DNA of 64,000 nucleotides from Eudromia elegans. Lineage: Eukaryota > Chordata > Aves > Tinamiformes > Tinamidae. Positions 23,951 to 36,894 of this stretch are shown piece by piece (the stretch's first letter is position 1; each line of letters opens with the position of its first letter). The position numbers and the translations under genes are program-made. The stretch is taken from NCBI GenBank assembly GCA_003342815.1, contig PTEX01000273.1, positions 743,282-807,281 of the forward strand. The letters are read 5' to 3'. The notes under the pieces were generated by a model, which did no database searches, had not been told where the DNA came from, and saw only the letters and a list, made by a program, of their open reading frames with translations.

Positions 23951-24648
23951 AGGTATTGTCATTATTACCTTCTACTCTATTTCACTCTGTAAAAATTGCC
24001 AGTTCACTTAAAGGTCCATCATTTACCTACTTTTGAGACATACCTAGCCATATTAAGGCAGAACTAGTTTTTGCAGTTTTAAATATTTTCTTCCAGATAC
24101 AGGGCTGGATTTATAAGCTTATTCTGATGGAGTGGATGTGCCTGATATTGCCTTATGTTAACTCTATAGACATTTCTATTGTTCCAGCACAATGTGACAA
24201 GTTTCTGGAATGTTCATCAAAAAAAGAAACATTGGAGGTAACAGGTTTCCAGCGACAATTTGGCATCTTTGGTCAGTTTCATAATATGGATGCCAACAGG
24301 GTCAAAATGTGGCAGCTGATGGTTCTTTTTTAAACATGCTTCCACTTTAGGCACAGGCTAGTGCTAATATGGCCAATGGTATCCCCAAATTGTGGTAGCT
24401 CTGCTCCTGTTAGATCAAGTGGTCAATACAGACCCCACATGCCAAATGCAGTAAAGAGAAGATGCCAGAGGCATCTGCTCTTGGAAAAGATTATACATTA
24501 CTCTGGTGTCTAGCAAAGTTGACCATACACAAGTCACTGTGTGTGGGGCAAGCTGGGGGAGAGGAAGGATGGAGGCATTTCTGAACCTTACAAACCCTCA
24601 CAACAGCTGATACTTCTAAATTTGTTTTCTGGAAGGTGAACTTGAAGG

Positions 24649-24747
24649 ATATATATATATTTATATGGAATATATATAAGAAATGTATATAAATATATAA
24701 ATATTTATATATAAAAAATATATAAAAATTATATATATATATATATT
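24649..24747. repeat. AT-rich simple repeat
   Basis: Almost pure A/T with (AT)n at both ends and ATATAAATAT-type units between. The 103-codon - strand frame through it (many I, Y, K, F) is an artefact. Confidence 0.92.
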
Positions 24748-25296
24748 TCTTTTTCTTCAGGTTTTCAATTCCTTCAGTCCCTGCTAGCAGTCTCAGTTGC
24801 ACAGGGTTACCTAGGAAACTAAAAACTGGTATAGTTTCCTGGTCCTAAGGAAAGAACAGATTTGGAAAGCACTGCTGCTTTCCCTCCATAGCTACTGAAC
24901 CTCTTTTCTCTCTTGTACTCTTAAATGGAAGCAGTTCTCCACCTGCTGGCCCTAAGGAAGTTATTGCAGTCTTCCAAGCAGAGAGGTGGGTGTAGGCAAT
25001 GTGTATTGCATAATGGCTTACTTGTATAATCAAGTCGTTTTGAGACTGACAGGAGTTAATGCTGACACTCCAAAATTACCTTTTTTCTATTTTTTTTTTC
25101 CTCAAGCAGTTTCTGAGTAACCTATTTTAGTACATTCAATCTAGGTAATTGGATGTATTTCAACAGATGCCATTTCTGCACCTCTCTCTTAAAAGCAAGA
25201 CAGTACTACAAAGGCAACCTGTGCTGTTCATGATTACAAGCAAAATTTTTATGAGCAACTCTCTAGATCCTTCCAGTGGCTCAGTTATCCACCTGC

Positions 25297-25490
25297 ATTG
25301 GTAACCAATTGTACAACAGGCAGAAGCATTTATAGCCTGTTGAGTGATGTGTGTCCTCTGATAGACAGGAGGGATCATAGTGAGTGGTGCTTGCAGGTAT
25401 AAGGTGAAGCATTACACCTGCTGAAAGGTATAATGCCCACAGTGGTAAACTGTGGCTTTGCAGGTTACCTGCAGTTCTGGTAACTGCAAA
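25297..25490. repeat. Cluster of short inverted repeats
   Basis: Four stem-capable units within 194 bases. At 25,297-25,309 is ATTGGT-A-ACCAAT. At 25,393-25,421 GCAGGT pairs with ACCTGC. At 25,437-25,455 CCACAGT pairs with ACTGTGG (5-base loop). At 25,457-25,490 TTTGCAG(G)TTACC pairs with GGTAACTGCAAA (12 pairs, one bulged G, 9-base loop). They lie in non-repetitive sequence of ordinary composition, so the density is above what low complexity alone would explain. No known RNA family was recognised. Confidence 0.75.
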
Positions 25491-27679
25491 GGAAGACCAG
25501 GAGATGGAGGTGGCTGCTATACAGCTTTTCTGTGTCACAGTGTGATCTATTTGTGTTTTCCAGCCTGAAAGGACCAGACTGGAAACACATTGCCATGGAG
25601 TTGTTGATATGCATTGACTCAGCACGTGAACCAAACCCTTTACCAGCCTGTCTTGGATGATACATGATGGGATTACTTATTTCATAAATAATAGTGTATA
25701 GAAAAGTATAAGGAAAACCTGGAGAGTTTTCCTAAGTGGATGAGACTTCCTATGGAAGTGGATACTGCTGTTCAAATTCTGACATTGACATGCCTTCTGC
25801 TTGTTCTGACTGAACAATATCTTGCAAGACTTCTAGGAAATACTGCTATCCCAAGAAAAGTGGCATGTGTGGTATAATGCGATAATACTAAAGAAGATGC
25901 CTGTTTTTTAGACCCTGCAGTGTACAAACTGAAACAAAATCTACACATTTTTCTGTTAATGCTTGATTTCTTGGCTGACTTAAAGCAATTACAGTCTCCT
26001 GCTATTGAAAATAATATTTCTAGTGCATATTCTGAGGCTGATGCTCATGTGCTGTAGTCAGCCAAATCCGTAATACAACCTGGCTTAAAACATATTGTGT
26101 AGGTGGTTGTTTTTTCTCTCTCACTCTGCCTCTCTCTTGCTCATCATCTCTGATGCGTTTGGCTGGAAGAAGATCCAGAATATGTAGGGAGAGCTTCCTT
26201 CACCAGCAGCTAAGATTTAGACTCGCTTCGAAAATCAATCCTTCTTTGAAATTTGGATTTTATAGAGCGCATCTAAATGCACGCACAATTCTTTGAAAAT
26301 AATGGTAGTACTTACTTGCCCTTCTTAAAGGCTTCTAATCATTATGCAAGCTACTTGTCCCCCTTAATTGCCTCCTTCAGGAGGAACACAGTGGGCAGAA
26401 GGTCTTCTATATGACTACAAATGAAATGGATGAAGAACTGAAATTTTATGGGGAATACTTCTGTCCTTTCTCTATAGAGATATTTAAATACCTCATTCCC
26501 AAATCTAAAGAACCATTATGCCTGTCCGTCTTGGTCCCAGATGATCATATTAACAAGGACAATCTGTGGATTTTGCTAATATAAAGCATCTTTCTTCAAG
26601 ATGTAGGAGAGAAAAAGAAAGTTCTTTTGTCCTGGCTCTTTTAAGTTGTTTCTGCTCCCCTATTTAATTAGTTTCTAGAAACCCAAGGTCAAATGAAGTG
26701 CAGAGTTGGCACACTGAGAGGGGAAAAAGAAAACAAGGCAAAACACTGGAGGTCAGTTAACATCATTAAGTTACTATGAAGCTCATCTGGAAAAAATGTG
26801 GGTTTTTTTTCTTCAGTAAAGACTTTTGGGGAAAACTCATGTGAGTAGAAAATTTCCTGGACTAGGAAATGCATAGCTGCTGTAGTGAGTGTGTTTTGTT
26901 CAGTACACATTACATGTTAAAAGGTATGATTAAAAAAAATATATATATATAAAAACAAAATAGAAGGTTAGGCTTAGACCTTCTATTTTCTCTTCCTTTT
27001 GTACCTGTAGATAAAAAATAACTGTCTGTAGATATTAGTTATCCCTCTTCATCATTGTCTTTGTGTGTGTTTGTCTTTCCCCAAATACGGGTTTCCAGCT
27101 ACTGTAAAATATTACTTTTTGTCATACCCTTTAAAAGAGGGGGTGCATAGAGAATCCCACTCCAATAACATCTTTTATTGTTGTTAACAATTTTGTTATT
27201 TCAAGTGATCTGTTCTAAAAGATTTTTTTCACTTTATGTATTTTATGGCATATTTTGAAATCATTTTTTCTATAGCAGTGTGCAAAAATAGATATTGCTA
27301 TCGTTTTTAAAGACTCTTTGGCAATTATGTGAATTGCAGACTTGTGCAGGGAACAACTTACACTTTTGATGTTTAACCACTTAAATTACAGAAGGTATTA
27401 TCAGATGGCATAAGGGATAATTTGTCTGGTTGGAAATGCTGAAATGCTGGGGCCATCTTGTATGAAACCCAGGATAGCTTTTGGAGAAGTGCTCTGGACT
27501 ACTGTTGTCAGAAATAGCCCTGGACTTTTTAACACCAAAGAGCCGCCCATTGGTTTAAGTTTTAGGGACTCTCTGAATCACCTCATGTAATGGCAAAAAC
27601 AAAGTGTTTCAGTTAATTTATTACTAGTTAACATAAATCTGTAATTACTGATTCAGGTATAGAGAAATGATTCTTCAGT

Positions 27680-28085
27680 CCGACCTCTCCGCCTCCGCTC
27701 CTACTCTTGCTTTGCCCACGCTTGGTGCTCAGGCCTCCTGACCCAGCAGGGAGGTGAGGGGCAGCATAGGAGATTTGGGGTCAGCCCCTGGTAGTTTCCT
27801 TTTGCTTTTTCCTCTTTCCTTCTGCGGCTCCTCACTCTCTCTGCCGAGCCTGTGTACCGCAGTGCTCCGCACTGCTCCGATGCATCAGGAACCAGCTGTG
27901 ACCAGAGCTGGGCAGCTCTCCTTCCCTCATGGTCCCGATACCCGGCCATTACAACAGCGTCAGCTGTGTCGCATGCTGGCTTGAATACATGTAAAAAATG
28001 TATTTTAGGAAGAGCCGGCCTGAATACTAACACGCTCTGTTTCTTTTTATAGAGAAGATGGGGATATTCTCCTCATCTAGTGCGT
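27680..28085. other. CpG-enriched patch, possible promoter or old insertion
   Basis: About 15 CpG dinucleotides fall in roughly 400 bases, in a region that otherwise shows very few. The GC content is visibly higher than in the flanks. It contains GGGAGGTGAGG, with a donor-like AG/GTGAGG at 27,752-27,757. The long - strand frame (27,701-28,033) shows no recognised domain. It may be a small CpG island or first exon of an unannotated transcript, or the remains of an LTR. There is no TATA box or poly-A signal I would rely on. Confidence 0.4.
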
Positions 28086-31000
28086 GGTAAGGAGAGGGAT
28101 GAGTATCAGGCACAGCTACTGTGTGGAAATACCCGCACAGTTATTTCTCACAGGTAAAAGAAAACTGGTTATAATCTGTTTAAATTTTAGGGGGTCTGAA
28201 ATCTTAAATTGGCATCTCTATGAAAATAATTGTCCCTTGCCATTTTGGCGCTCTTAATGACATCTGATTCAACAACAAGCTAAAATCAGGCAGTGCCATG
28301 CATTTAAAATTGTGCATTATGTTATATTTTTTAGGCATTTTTGCTTATCATGCTACTCCAACAGTTGTGGTGTTGGTAATCCAAACCATGCTACATGTCC
28401 TTGAGTGCAAATTTTAAACTAAATTCCTCTCCTGCACTCTTTGTGCATACAGCTGCCATTCAGCATGATGGAGGCTTTAATTCTGCACAGAGCTGCATAG
28501 AGCAGCAGGCTTGCAGTCTTGCTCCATTAAACACTAAAAAAGCAAAGCAATGTAAATAGAAACAATTCAGCAAACACTGCTTTTAGCTAACATGATGAAC
28601 TCTTCTTGCTGTTCGGTATTTTCTGATTTACTTTGTCAGATATTTTTATGTCTTAGTTCCAAGAGCAAAACTGCAGGTACTTACAAAGCAGTCCCATTAG
28701 AGTCAGTTTTTGACCGTCTTCCTTTCTAGTCATCAGAAAGTGTTGGTACTTAGATAATTAACACAAAAAATAAAGTATACATTTAAATGAATTCCACAAA
28801 GGGATGCTACTTAAGCCTTAATGTTTTATTTTATCTCATTGAAAAAAATATAATTATTGACAATAGTGCAAAGAATAAGAAGTGTTTCGAGATGTTTTGG
28901 GAAATCTTAAGTGAATATAACTGTTTATATAAAACTTACTGGTATCCATAGATTTTGTAAAAATATTACAGGATTATTTGGAACAGTCATTACAACAGTC
29001 AGTCTGGAGGCAGGATCAGCTGCTACTTGTTCTTTTTTTTCTCTCTAGACTTTGAATATATGACCAGTAATTTAAGGGAACTTGTATAGGAAAGTGAAGT
29101 TTTAAGTGTCAAAATATTACACTTAGCACTTCATTCCAGAAACCCTTTGGTTATTTTTCTATGGCTAAGTGTCGATGATAAGTAATCTTTTTTTTTTTAA
29201 CCATCTTCTGATGGAAACTAAAAGAAACCTCAAATTTGCAATAAATCCCTCTTAAAACAGCTTCAGTGGCTGTCTTGAAGTTTTTTTTTTTAGCCTTGGA
29301 AATTTTCAGACTTTTCAAAGTGCCTTCCTTGTACCACTGTTTTTCTCAAATTTTAAAGATGCATGAGAATTTCTCACAAAACCTATCCTATTGCTGATGT
29401 ATGAGTTTTTCTTGTTTAATTGATTTTGAAAAATTAAAAATATGTGCAGCCCATATTTACAATACTTTAGCAAAATATTCATGAGTAGTTGCAGTTATTT
29501 TTAGTAAGTGCTTCATTCTCAATACTTGATGTCCTCTAACACTCTTACAGTGCTGAACTAAGTGTCATTTAGACAAATGTAGCTCCATCTGTTTCATAAT
29601 TATTTTGGGGTGCAAATGTGAATAACAACAAAAAGCTGCTCAAACTACTTTTCGTTACTTTTTTTAAAAAAAAAAAAGATGAAAATAAAAGAGGAATTAA
29701 GGTTGTTATTGGGATTATTTATGGCAATTTAATACCTAGAAAGCTTTGAATGTTTTTGGTATGGTGTGTAGGCTGTGTTCTTAGTGCAAGTAACAATTGG
29801 ATTCACTTATTTGTCATGTTTTCTGACTGAGGTATATTCCAGTGGTTATTGGCTCTTTCCTTCTAGAAAGACAAGCCATAGAAGTTATTATGTAGAAGTA
29901 TGGACTTGAGACAAAATGAGATGTCACTGGACATTCTTTGTAGATGTTTTTTACAAAAACGCATGATTTTTTAGTTGATACTATATTTTAACAATTTTTA
30001 GAAAAGTATTGGTGAGATCTGGTGCTATGTTGGATCACAGAACTGAATCTCATTCTTTTCTGTCAGTATAAATGGTTTGTTTTTGACAGTACAAGTGGTG
30101 TAATCAGTCTGTCCAACTGTATTGATTTAAAATGCTGAGGGCTTGTTATGACATTTTTGGGGCCTAATTCTACAAAGATGACTAATTGCTGATGTCACAG
30201 GGATGATAAATGAAAGGATCACAGGTTGTATCTTTACTTGAGTCATTACGTGCCTGTCTGACTATGGAAGCATACCAGGTTCGTAAACCTTACTGCAGTT
30301 TGAATGTTGGTTTGCGTTCTACAGTATAACCCTGTGCTGTGCTAGGCTACCAGGCTGACATGTATGCCGTTCAGTAAATCTTGTTTGTTCAGCTGGGTAG
30401 TTAAAAGAGAGCATTAAACACACCAAGACTGAGCTCTGGGGGAAATACTTTTAGGAAAATGTAGTATATTCTTATCTATTTACACAGTTGGATTTGGGAC
30501 AATGGAGAACCCACTAGAGTTAAATATGTTAATTGTAAACTGATACTAAGAAGGAAGGGATAATAGTTTATCTTTAGCTGGAAAAATGATGATTTTCAAT
30601 GAGAAACATGTGAATTTTGATGAGTGTTATTTTTAACATATGAGTAGGTACCTCATTAACTTCAGTCAAAAGATAAAATAAAACCAAGGGTATTCTTGGC
30701 TGTGGAAGAGAGCACTTCTTACAGTACAGTCATCTGAGATGAAAGCATTAAACTAAGAAGAATTCTACAGGGAAACATTCAGTAAATTAAACAGAGACAA
30801 ACTCAGTTAATGAGAGCTACTGAATGATGAATGCATGTAGGTATTCAGAAGTACTTTGCTTAAGGACAACATACACATAACCTTTATTCAATTTCAGTAT
30901 TTTGGCCAACTGAGCACACCTGGTAATACCTGCTTTTGGATTTAAAACTCTTAGTGTATTTCTATTGTTGCAAAATGACAACAAATTCAACTCCTTTCTC

Positions 31001-34000
31001 TTTTTCTTTTTCCTTTTTTTTAAAGCTAAATGAATTTAAGACTTTTTATTTCTATTCATGAAAGGCTATTGTGACACATTCTTCAGTTCATTACATCATC
31101 ATTACAGTTCCCTAAGAAATAATCTATCTTGGAAACTTATGAGGACTCTCCTTAGAGAATATGTCTTTCTAGGCTTCCACTAAAATTTAATGGAAAATTC
31201 TATAAAATCAAATGAAATAACTGGTGATTCAAAAACATATTTAAAGGTAAAAAGACTGATAGAAAATGTTAGATCTCATTCCTCATTCATCTTTGAGTAA
31301 ACTATGTTTTTTAACCTATGTATATGCACAGTGCATTATCTGTGCATCCCCAGTGGTGGAAAAAGAGCTAGATTCATGAGAGGAGAACTGAGTTTGTAAC
31401 AGATAAAGGAATTTTTCAACTCAGCTGCTATGTTGTGCTGTTCTAAATAATTGTGGCAATAGTGAAGGGTTGCAGGTGGATATGAGAAGGATGAGGCATG
31501 AGAGTTGAATGTTTTTGTATTTGAAATTTGTAGCCTGGAGAGGTAGGATATTCTTGTTGAAAAAACTCTTGCACAGGATTCAGCTAAGTTATTTCCTCTA
31601 CTCCCTGACTTCTTTTGCCCAGGGACAAATAACTCTCTTGCTATCTTTTAAATTCATAGCCTAAAAGGGTAAGAGAGACAAGTACCAAAAATAAACCTGA
31701 TCATCAAAATCAGTTGACTTTCACTGAGGTGTAAATGCCTGATTTCAATGGTAGTTTTGTAAACCTCTGCATTAAGCTTTTCCGAACAAGTCATATTTTT
31801 TAATGCTGTGAAAGCTTTTTATAATTTTTAGAGTTCCTGAATTACAGCTAGCTTGCAGGCATGAGTGTAGTAGAAATTATTTTCTCTTTGCAGTTGAAAA
31901 ATCCTGCTGAATAAGCACAGCATGGGTGGAGGACAGGCAACTGGAATAAAATGCATTCACAAGGATGGGAAATTAGACTTCTGAAGAGTGAGGCAAAACA
32001 TTCTGAAAGGATTCAGAGAAGCTGCAAAATTGCCAGTCTAGCTCAATCTTTCCCAATAGTCTGAGTTTTGGAAGGAAGATCCTTAAAATCCTGCTGAGGA
32101 TGTCGAATAAACTGGTTGCTGTAGTGGTATAAATTGTTGATGCACCTGGGTTAGGGTAAATCTAGCAAGAGTGTCTTGCATGGTTCAAAATAATAGGTTC
32201 ATATAAAATACCTCTGCTGTAGGCTGTGTGTGTGTGTGCTTACTACCTTGTGTACCTGGGCAGCGCAAATGAGAACTGAAAACTCTACAATCTGTTTTAT
32301 GTTTAAAAATAGGATTTCAAGTGGTGCTATCAGGAAAACCTGGTTTGCTAAAGATGGGTATATTAAGAATTTAATTGATACAGTGCATTTTTCTAGGGAT
32401 ATTCAGCCTGTACCTGATTAAGATAGAGGATGCTCTTACTCTTTAATTTTTTTTTTGTTTTTTTGTGTCTTTATTTGTATGTTTATTTTCAGTAAATGGC
32501 TAAGATCTGTAGAAATCGTTCTCTATTTGTTGTAAAAGTTAGAAGGTATGTTCTGGGTGCATTAATGGACAGAGTTACATAGTTGTAATTAGAGAAGACT
32601 GATCAGCCAGGGGATCACCCCTGGGCTTTGTCCTGTGAATGTGAGGGTTCATGAGGAGAACAAATAAAATAATTTAATAGTCCACAAAGAGAAAGCCACC
32701 ACGGAGAACAAGCATCTCATCATCAGTAAGAAGCCTGCTGAAATATTGTGAGATGAACAGTTTGAGATCCTAATTACATTTTTTTTTTTCAGAAGATACT
32801 CAAAGATACAAGTTAAAAATAAAATTTGAACTGCATAAATAACAATCTTTCTCAAAATGGACACACAATATATTAAGACAATAACCTGCTGTGGCCTGTC
32901 CTCAAGTAAGATTACGCCGCTCCTTCACTTAGAATGTGTTGTAAAAAGAAATACTTTAATGAACAAATGGTCTAAAAATGGGGCAGTGAAAGGCCCTGGA
33001 GAAATCAAGGGAGAAATCAGAAATCAGAAGTTGTTCTTTCAAACAGTGAAATATCGTGTAGTAAATAAGACTTAGGAATGCACTTTGGAAAACAAAATAA
33101 ACTATGTAACAGCCACGCACTCAATGAGCAATGTCCTTTTGAGAAAAAAAACAGTGTCCTCCGGACATGAGAACATGGAGTGGATTGCACGCACCAGAAA
33201 GAATCAGCAATGATCTTCAATAAAGTGTTGGGTGTGATTAGCAAGGCTTTGTGAGGTGAGAACCCCAGAAGATGGAGAAATTGTCAGCTCTACTGATGGG
33301 AGCTTTCTATTTTTTTCTGACAGAAAAAGGCAGGGACTGGCAGCATCCCTGATTCAGGTTGTTTTAAATTCCTGTGGAGCAGCAGGCTTATTAAAATTAA
33401 AACAGTATAGCAGGGCTGGAAAATGTTGGCAAGCTATGTCCTGAGCAAGAAATTATAGAATATTTTTCCTACAAAGAATAGATTTGGATCCACTAAAATA
33501 TTTAACATATTGTCTTTTTTTCTTTTTTTTTTTTAACCCTGGAACCACTTTCTCTGAAAATATTCCAATTTTTAATTTTTTTTAAAAAATTAAGTCAAAG
33601 TCATTGTATTTTAAATCTTGTACTTCATAAAACTCAAGTAAAATTTTTTTTTGGAGAGAGAGGTACAATGGTATAACAACTGTTTCTGCAGATACATTGT
33701 AAAACATGCAGATCTTGAAAAACGGTTATCTCATATATGTCTACTGCAAAATTTTCAGTGTCATTTAAATTTATGAGAGTCTGAAGGTGGGCATTATTTA
33801 AGACTGCATAATGGGTTTAATAATCTGGCAAAAGTGATAAGTGTGGCAAAAGTCAGTGTTCATATTCCAGTCATCCAGGCAACAGCATCAAGTGAGGTCA
33901 GTGTTTACAATGTGATGAATTTCCTTAAGGTATCTTTACTGGAAAATTTTGAAGACTCCTGTGGAAGTTTGGCACTGTGTTCCTTTTAGGTTTCTTTTAA

Positions 34001-35080
34001 ACTGAGTTCCTAAAGTCTAGTGAGACAATTTTTAATGTTAAACTGATGATGCCCTTTGCATTCACCTTCAGAACTGCACTAAGTTTTGGAAAATTTAGGC
34101 AAAATAATCAAAAGGAGTGTACCTAATTTGCAGAGTTTTCATTTTCTTAGGTCTCTGATTATTGAAACTGTTTGTACTGTCTGTATTCCAGGAGACTGAA
34201 AATAGACACAGTCTACAAATACTCTATAATGGTAAATCAAAAAGTGCCCAGGAATGTGCCTGTGCTTTGGAATCAAATACTTGCCAACCTGTTAGGGCAG
34301 TTCCTTGTGCGCCTTTGCTGTGTGCCAAGCAGCGCTCCCGCAGGCTCCCTCTGTGTGCCAGTTAGCTCCCCTTTCTAGGAACTGTTCCCAACCAGCCGGC
34401 TGTATGTGACCCTGTTCTGCAAGATAAATGAATCCAGCACTATGGATGTAGGCTATTCAGGAACAGCTGGGAACAGCACTTGGAATGGTCCCGAGCAGGC
34501 TGAATTTACTAACCTAAACATTTTCTGCAGTGTAACAGGTCTTGGCTAAATTGCCTTACTTATTTGATACTATATCAGACTGTTTTGGGTTCTCTTACTT
34601 ACAAGTCTTCAGACTACCTGCAACAATAAAGGCCAATGTTTTTCTAAAAGCTAATGTTATTCAAGTGCTGCTTGCGTATTTGTGCTTGTGCTACATAGCT
34701 CTGCTGGAGCTGAATAACACCTAAGATCAACCAGTATTGTAGGATTCAGAAAAGAGAGTGATCCTAGCCACTTTTCACTTCCTATTTAATTTAATATATG
34801 ATATGCCCAATGTTTTCATGTCTTTTCTGTGAAACATCTTTTCACTGAAAATAAGTCTAGCAGGCTTAATCAGCTGACTCATTCAGCAGCGTTGTAGAGG
34901 TTATCACTTCTGAAAAATGTCTGAAGTCCAAGCTCATTTAGTGTATGGTGGCATGGACGTAGGCAATTTGAACAAAGGCAAATATTTTTTTCGCATATAG
35001 TCATGGTAGTTGTACATACAGCATACTTGATGCATTTTCCAGTTGCCAGCACATCACAGAAGTTGCATGTTGGTTGTTGC

Positions 35081-35101
35081 CAAGTAACAAGTAACAAGTA
35101 A
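35081..35101. repeat. 7-base tandem triplication
   Basis: Three exact head-to-tail copies of CAAGTAA. Confidence 0.93.
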
Positions 35102-35433
35102 CTCTTATAGGGCAGCCGCAGAACAACTGTAACCCCACTCTGAAGATCTCTCTGACAGCCCCAGAACATTTCCCACATACCTGATCCTGGGATTCAGTTT
35201 AATTGTGATGTTGGGAAGACTTGGGTTTTCATCCTCTGAGGATCTACGAAGTTTAGATTTTTCTCTATGGGGAAATTATATCTTCAACCCAAGGTAATAC
35301 AAGTTGCATTTGAGCTTTGAAATAATTTTGTATGTGTTTTGTATTGTGTCAAATGTGAATCTGTAACTTCGTATCAGCTATAAGTTATCTGTACAGAACT
35401 GTTTTTCAACAGTCATACAGCTAAGGCTGGGGA

Positions 35434-35463
35434 AGTTTCCCCACACAGCTCTGTGGGGAAACT
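35434..35463. repeat. Hairpin with 12-bp perfect stem
   Basis: Arms AGTTTCCCCACA (35,434-35,445) and TGTGGGGAAACT (35,452-35,463) are perfectly complementary around the 6-base loop CAGCTC. The stem is GC-rich against an AT-rich background. Confidence 0.9.
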
Positions 35464-36193
35464 CTTTTAGACCGTTTTCATCCTATCTAATTATATTGTT
35501 CCTGAATTTTACAATAAGGCAAAGCACTGTGGGCTGTTGTCCCACGAGGGCTTTTGTCATCTCAAGTGTCATGCTGCAGTCTGGATAAAGGCACAGAACT
35601 TCGTGTAATTTGTTTGTTTGCCAGTTTCTCTGGAGGAGGTTTGCAGCATGGTAACACATTGAGAGCAAGTGGTCACATGGAGAAAGGGGCTCTTGTGGCC
35701 AGCTCCTAAAATGCCTCACGGAGGCAGGTAGATGAATACAGGTGTGTAGTTTGAAGGTCTAACAAGATGATCAGGTGGGCAGGATTAAAAATGCTAGGTA
35801 TATAATAGAGTATAAATCAATAAAATTATTTTCTCCATGTTTCCAGTAATTTTGCGGCAAGATCTCAAAGCCTTTTATTTGCTTATATCCATCTGGGGGC
35901 TATTCACAATTAGTCCCTCTGTTCTTCTCTTTCCTCTCTTCCTGAACAGAAACAAGTTATGTAGTTCACAGAGACTAAAACCAGTCCAGATTAGATTGTT
36001 AAATTCTGTCTCTAGCTGAAGCCCTGTTTTGCATCAATGCTTTTGAAGTAAGGGTAGGTCTGGGTGTGTGCAAAATGGCACTTCAGAAGTTGATTTTAAC
36101 TTCATTCCTGTCTGGAGTAACACCAGCAACATGGTAGCAACATTTTCATAGAAACTCAATATTGAAAAAAATTGAAAGGAATTACTATAAACT

Positions 36194-36224
36194 ACACACA
36201 CACACACACACAAAAAAAAAAAAA
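36194..36224. repeat. (CA)n followed by A run
   Basis: About nine CA units, then about 13 A. Confidence 0.93.
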
Positions 36225-36646
36225 CAAGTGTGGAATATTCCAGGAGCTATCAGCCTGCAGTAATTGGAAGCCTTTTAAAGCATTAATTCTGAGAATTCAG
36301 TTTCAAAGTAGAATTGAAACTTCCTAAAGTGTCACAAAGATCAGGCTAAAAGTCATTAATTTCAGTCATCAGAGAATACTTGAGGTATGAACACCAGTAT
36401 TTTGATGCTAGTTGTTAAAACATGTTCGGAGATACTTAACACTAACAAATGCAACCATGTTTACAAATTTCATATTCCCGGTCCATATCTCCCCATTACT
36501 GCTCAGAAATTCTGTGCATGGTTACTTTTTATACAGAGCCAGTCACAACAGCCACAAATTAGATAAGTGGATTGTAAAATTCTGCTGTGCTGCTTTTTTT
36601 TTTTTCCCCCTCAAATGAGAATTGTGAAGTCTGAGATATGCACAGA

Positions 36647-36666
36647 TTTACACTAGTTTACACTAG
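36647..36666. repeat. 10-base tandem duplication
   Basis: Two exact copies of TTTACACTAG. Confidence 0.9.
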
Positions 36667-36876
36667 TGCTACAGAATTAGTAGTTTTAATAGACTATCTG
36701 AAATGAGTGTTTGTGGTTATTGATTGATTCTAGCTGATACACCATCAATTAGCGGTGTAGCTCCACTTTTTAACGATGCAATCAGAACTCAGTTTCCACT
36801 CCGTCTTTGTAGGTCGTTCTTTTCTTAGGGAAACAGGTGGTTGATTCATAGTTTGACCTTGGTATTTCAAAGATAA

Positions 36877-36894
36877 ATATATATATATATATAT
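36877..36894. repeat. (AT)n dinucleotide run
   Basis: About nine AT units. Confidence 0.9.

Noticed and set aside
24491..24802. 103-codon - strand frame rich in I, Y, K and F
   Set aside because: It runs through an (AT)n tract.
25160..25665. - strand frames of 66-117 codons suspected as an endogenous retrovirus piece
   Set aside because: No retroviral motif is readable in any frame. The inverted repeats in this segment are the only feature retained.
27701..28052. Overlapping 66-110 codon frames on both strands
   Set aside because: No domain, and high GC lowers stop density. Only the CpG enrichment is kept as an observation.
34879..35178. - strand frame with many cysteines (CNFCDVLATGKC, CLCSNC), zinc-finger-like
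   Set aside because: The spacing matches no zinc-finger class I know, there are no plausible splice sites, and the composition is ordinary AT-rich intergenic DNA.
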